Origin: OLB6 sp964493635
GTDB taxonomy: Bacteria > Bacteroidota > Ignavibacteria > Kapaibacteriales > Kapaibacteriaceae
Assembly: GCA_964493635.1 (NCBI GenBank)
Contig: CAZBOW010000005.1
Span: forward strand, 1-64,000
Reading direction: 5' to 3'
Length of the DNA stretch: 64,000 bases
Below are positions 61,439-64,000 of this stretch, piece after piece (position 1 is the first letter of the stretch; each line of letters opens with the position of its first letter). The position numbers were made by a program, and so were the translations under genes. The notes under the pieces are model-generated. The model was not told the DNA's origin and searched no databases. It was given only the letters and a program-made list of their open reading frames with translations.

Positions 61439-62239
61439 TCAGCGAATATCTACCTGAAAGAGATACGGCCAATGCTTTCCTGTAATGTAGATCGCGTTTG
61501 TAGTGCTGTCATAGGCGATGCCATTCATTACATCGGCCGTTGGAGTGCGATTGGCTTGTGGGTACACGGTAGTGAGGTCTATCAATTCTTCCACCGCCCC
61601 AGTTTCTGGATTGATGCAAACAAAACTGTCCGTCTTCCACACGTTAGCCCAAATCCTACCATTGATCCATTCCAGTTCGTTCAGGCTGCTCTGAACGGAT
61701 CCATTGTAGGTAACACTCAAGACACGAATAACACTAAAGTCTGCAGGGTCGCGAACAGTAATCAGGTTCGTTCCATTGCTCATGTACAGTAGTTTGCCGT
61801 CGGTAGTTAGACCCCACCCCTCTCCAAGATAGGGTATGCTATCAATGCGATTGAAGGTGCTGGCATCATAGATGAAACAGCGTTGATTTAGCCAGGTGAG
61901 CTGGTATATGCGATCACCTACGAGTGCTAAACCCTCAGCGAAATACTCATCTCCTAGGGGTACACGACGCAGCTCTTTACCAGTTACTAAATCAACCAAG
62001 CGCAGTGCGGACGAACCGTTAAGCCCAACACTCTCCAGCAGCTGTCCTTGATGGAATTGTAAGCCTTGAGTGAAGGCACGCTCGTCGTGCGGATATGTGG
62101 CAACAACGTGTGCAGTACGAATCGGCACAGCGCTTGCTACTGGCTCCCTGCGTTGTTCCGGCACGTCGACCTTCTCCGTTGAACATCCAGCCAGTAACCC
62201 AACCACCGCTACCGTAAGACCGAGAACGATTCTCTTCAT
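61439..62239 (-). CDS. Glutaminyl-peptide cyclotransferase lipoprotein
   Basis: This enzyme converts an N-terminal Gln to pyroglutamate, acting at the periplasmic face. The 266 residues start with a lipobox LAGC (Cys19). The body is a five-bladed propeller of the plant/bacterial QC family: YPHDERAFTQGLQFHQGQLLE, GEGWGLTTDGKLLYMSNGT, LNELEWINGRIWANVW and NGIAYDSTTNAIYITGKHWP. The start at 62239 was chosen for the lipoprotein signal. It diverges from the L,D-transpeptidase gene with a 10-bp spacer. Most exported proteins in this window expose Gln after signal cleavage and are plausible substrates. Confidence 0.9.
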   Translation of the reverse strand: MKRIVLGLTVAVVGLLAGCSTEKVDVPEQRREPVASAVPIRTAHVVATYPHDERAFTQGLQFHQGQLLESVGLNGSSALRLVDLVTGKELRRVPLGDEYFAEGLALVGDRIYQLTWLNQRCFIYDASTFNRIDSIPYLGEGWGLTTDGKLLYMSNGTNLITVRDPADFSVIRVLSVTYNGSVQSSLNELEWINGRIWANVWKTDSFVCINPETGAVEELIDLTTVYPQANRTPTADVMNGIAYDSTTNAIYITGKHWPYLFQVDIR

Positions 62240-62249
62240 TCGGAAAAAT

Positions 62250-63410
62250 ATGAAGTCGCACGCCTTTCTGTGGTTTATTGTTCCGGTGATGTTCGCAGCC
62301 GGACTTACCGGTTGCGACCTCCAATCCGATGGTTCTGCAGGAACGGTACCCCTGTCGGCCGAGCAGAGGGATTCGGTTCGCAAGGATTCGGTTCGCGCAG
62401 TGCGGAAAACGATGGGCGAGCAATACACCGACTCGCTGCGCAAGGTATTCCCACACATCCGGTACGAGCGCTTCACGGTTGCGAGTAAACACGACCTCGA
62501 CAGCATCCGCCGGAGGTTTCGAAAAACAGATAGTAACTGGGTCAACTACCGTGCCTTCACAACAGTGAACCGGAAGGACATTCACTACGTTCGCATGGGC
62601 GACACAGTTCTGATTCCGGATACCCTCATGGAGGACCTCCGTGCGTATTCCGTGTTTCCGGCCTACTACGCCGGAGCTGACACGCTTCCCAAGATCGTAC
62701 TGATCTCCAATGCCATGCAGTCCTATGCGTGCTACGAGTATGGTAAGCTGGTACGTTTTTCTGCCGTAAACTCCGGTGAAGAACGCAAGCCGACACTTCC
62801 CGGCAGATATGCCGTGAATTGGATAGATCGCCTCAGGAAGAGTTCGTTAGACTCCACATGGATCCTTCCCTATACGGTCAATTTCCACTTATATGCCGGC
62901 AGCGCCTTTCATCAGTTTGACATGCCGGGCCGGCCGGTGTCCCACAGCTGTGTGCGTCAGTTCTTGGCCGATGCAGAGTGGTTGTATAAGTGGGTGGATC
63001 GCGGGGCGGTGAACAAGGAAACGCGTCGCATTATCCCGATGACGGGCACTCCCGTGCTCATCATCGACGTGTTTGATTTCACCCGGAAAAAGGGCGGCCC
63101 ATGGCTAGACCTGACCAGCAACCGCGACATCGAATTAGACCTTCCGGAAGATCCCATGGCGGTGGAAGAAGCGTTGATTCCGATTTCCCAGATTCCGCAT
63201 GTTGTACGCGGTGGCCTGCCGGATAAAACCCGCTACGTTACGGCCGAGGCCATTATCCGTGAGCGGGGCCACATTCGCGAGGGTGTGACACTTCGCGAGA
63301 GTATCGACTTCAACAAGCTTCGACGGGAACGGAGAGCACGTGAGGCTAAGAAGCGCGAAGCACTTCGGAAGTCGGAGTCGGAGTCGGATTCCGATTCTAC
63401 TCAGCGATAA
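62250..63410 (+). CDS. L,D-transpeptidase (YkuD) lipoprotein
   Basis: This enzyme forms 3-3 cross-links or attaches proteins to peptidoglycan through a catalytic Cys. The 386 residues have lipobox LTGC (Cys22) and an acidic/basic helical lead of ~90 residues. The YkuD domain runs from about 150 to 275, with the catalytic motif HQFDMPGRPVSHSCVRQ. The tail is highly charged (RRERRAREAKKREALRK, then Ser/Glu/Asp repeats). The start at 62250 gives the lipoprotein signal; GGA lies 6 nt upstream. The last 10 bp overlap the convergent rarA gene. Confidence 0.9.
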   Translation: MKSHAFLWFIVPVMFAAGLTGCDLQSDGSAGTVPLSAEQRDSVRKDSVRAVRKTMGEQYTDSLRKVFPHIRYERFTVASKHDLDSIRRRFRKTDSNWVNYRAFTTVNRKDIHYVRMGDTVLIPDTLMEDLRAYSVFPAYYAGADTLPKIVLISNAMQSYACYEYGKLVRFSAVNSGEERKPTLPGRYAVNWIDRLRKSSLDSTWILPYTVNFHLYAGSAFHQFDMPGRPVSHSCVRQFLADAEWLYKWVDRGAVNKETRRIIPMTGTPVLIIDVFDFTRKKGGPWLDLTSNRDIELDLPEDPMAVEEALIPISQIPHVVRGGLPDKTRYVTAEAIIRERGHIREGVTLRESIDFNKLRRERRAREAKKREALRKSESESDSDSTQR

Positions 63411-64000
63411 CGCTCGGGCCACCACTGGCGCAACCGTTCCAATACCGCTGCCTCAGCCCCCTGCCCATCCGGCTGATAGAACGTCATTGGCGGTACTTCT
63501 GGCGGGAAGTACTCTGCCCCGGGTACGAAGTGTCCTGGTGCGGAGTGTGGGTAGGTATAGTCCTTGCCGTACCCTTCGTTCTTCATCAGCTGGGTTGGTG
63601 CGTTACGTAAGTGCAGGGGAATGGTAGTCACACCGGTGCGTTGAAGTGCCTCCACGGCTGCAGCGATACCCAGGTAGGAGGCATTGGACTTTGGTGCGCT
63701 GGCAAGAAACGTAACGCACTGCGCCAGAGGAATCCTACCTTCTGGCATTCCTATCCGCTCGATCGCTTGAAACGTAGCGGTTGCTAAGGGTAGGGCCCGC
63801 GGATCGGCATTCCCGATGTCCTCGCTGGCAAAGATGATCAACCGCCGGGCGATGAAGAGGGGATCCTCACCGGCATCGATCATGATCGCCAGGTAGAGCA
63901 GGGCCGCATTGGGATCGCTGCCGCGCATGCTCTTGATCAGTGCCGATGCGGTATCGTAGTGTGAATCACCGGCACGGTCGTATCGGGCAAGTTTGCGTTG
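63401..64000 (-). CDS. rarA: Replication-associated recombination protein A (RarA/MgsA), C-terminal part
   Basis: The frame is open to the window edge, so only about 199 C-terminal residues are seen. They contain the RarA hallmarks: RYDRAGDSHYDTASALIKSM, then RGSDPNAALLYLAIMIDAGE, EDIGNADPRALPLA and LRNAPTQLMKNEGYGKDYTY, with PDGQGAEAAVLERLRQWW at the end. RarA is a clamp-loader-like AAA+ ATPase acting at stalled forks. The ATPase core lies outside the window. An ATG at 63928 is internal, not the true start. Confidence 0.95.
   Translation of the reverse strand, partial: QRKLARYDRAGDSHYDTASALIKSMRGSDPNAALLYLAIMIDAGEDPLFIARRLIIFASEDIGNADPRALPLATATFQAIERIGMPEGRIPLAQCVTFLASAPKSNASYLGIAAAVEALQRTGVTTIPLHLRNAPTQLMKNEGYGKDYTYPHSAPGHFVPGAEYFPPEVPPMTFYQPDGQGAEAAVLERLRQWWPERYR

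Larger units (their letters stand above)
954..63462. repeat. Dispersed short motif GNARGGGGCT, about 37 copies
   Basis: By eye I count 25 copies of AGGGGGCT. On the plus strand they start at 954, 5220, 6988, 11944, 15356, 20534, 22099, 23777, 46714, 50172, 55577 and 60864. On the minus strand they lie at 2004, 8233, 11785, 15823, 18752, 24215, 26498, 35851, 43116, 47111, 53869, 61131 and 63455. About 12 more are AAGGGGCT, near 3405, 7760, 9424, 10062, 13968, 17812, 19672, 22690, 25731, 31874, 44250 and 53021. About 35 of 37 have G two bases before the A. Most are inside genes, in any frame and on either coding strand. Confidence 0.75.

Noticed and set aside
954..63462. GNARGGGGCT as a Chi or KOPS site
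   Set aside because: Those signals are strongly oriented along a replichore; here both orientations are equally common. It is not fully excluded without knowing whether the origin or terminus is nearby.

Overview
The window is a gene-dense bacterial chromosome segment of medium-high GC, interrupted by four 100-N scaffold gaps. It points to the Bacteroidota/Chlorobi superphylum, most plausibly a deep lineage such as Kapabacteria or Ignavibacteria. The evidence is: many secreted proteins ending in type IX secretion (T9SS, Por) sorting domains; predicted signal-peptidase-I substrates that mostly start with Gln after cleavage; promoters of the Bacteroidota form TAnnTTTG; a glutaminyl-peptide cyclotransferase lipoprotein; and an IcmF-type acyl-CoA mutase. 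The lineage is inferred, since no 16S or ribosomal protein gene is present.

Layout. 1-1 kb: tRNA-Phe and a small lipoprotein. 1-4.3 kb (minus): FAD oxidoreductase, rlmN and an outer-membrane protein. 4.4-5.9 kb (plus): an ECF sigma factor with a membrane partner, closed by a strong terminator. 5.9-19.4 kb (minus): a run of 12 tightly packed genes from cdd through an MFS transporter, an outer-membrane protein, guaA, a DUF2231-like protein, a DJ-1 protein, metG, ftsL and ftsI to two secreted/envelope proteins. mutY diverges from cdd. 20.3-27.7 kb: envelope polysaccharide genes (GT4, methyltransferase, GT2, GT9, DPM1-like GT2) mixed with outer-membrane proteins. 27.8-42 kb (minus): five T9SS cargo proteins, including a 2,327-residue beta-helix protein; three of them have extreme codon bias. 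42.2-55 kb (minus): a TPR membrane protein, then an operon for valine catabolism (a split IcmF, dehydratase, branched-chain 2-oxoacid dehydrogenase E1, ilvE) that also carries gatB and a novel 27-residue-repeat protein. 55-64 kb: a beta-CASP RNase, three secreted proteins, glutaminyl cyclotransferase divergent from an L,D-transpeptidase, and the 3' part of rarA.

How the genes fit together. IlvE, the fused E1 and the split IcmF form a route from valine through isobutyryl-CoA to butyryl-CoA. FtsL, FtsI and the L,D-transpeptidase act on peptidoglycan. The glycosyltransferases probably build surface glycan. The cyclotransferase would cap the exported proteins that begin with Gln.

The most striking unexplained signal is a dispersed short motif, GNARGGGGCT. 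I counted about 37 copies by eye in both orientations, roughly one per 1.7 kb, and it is nearly absent from the giant surface-protein cluster. Its density and lack of polarity resemble a DNA uptake signal sequence.
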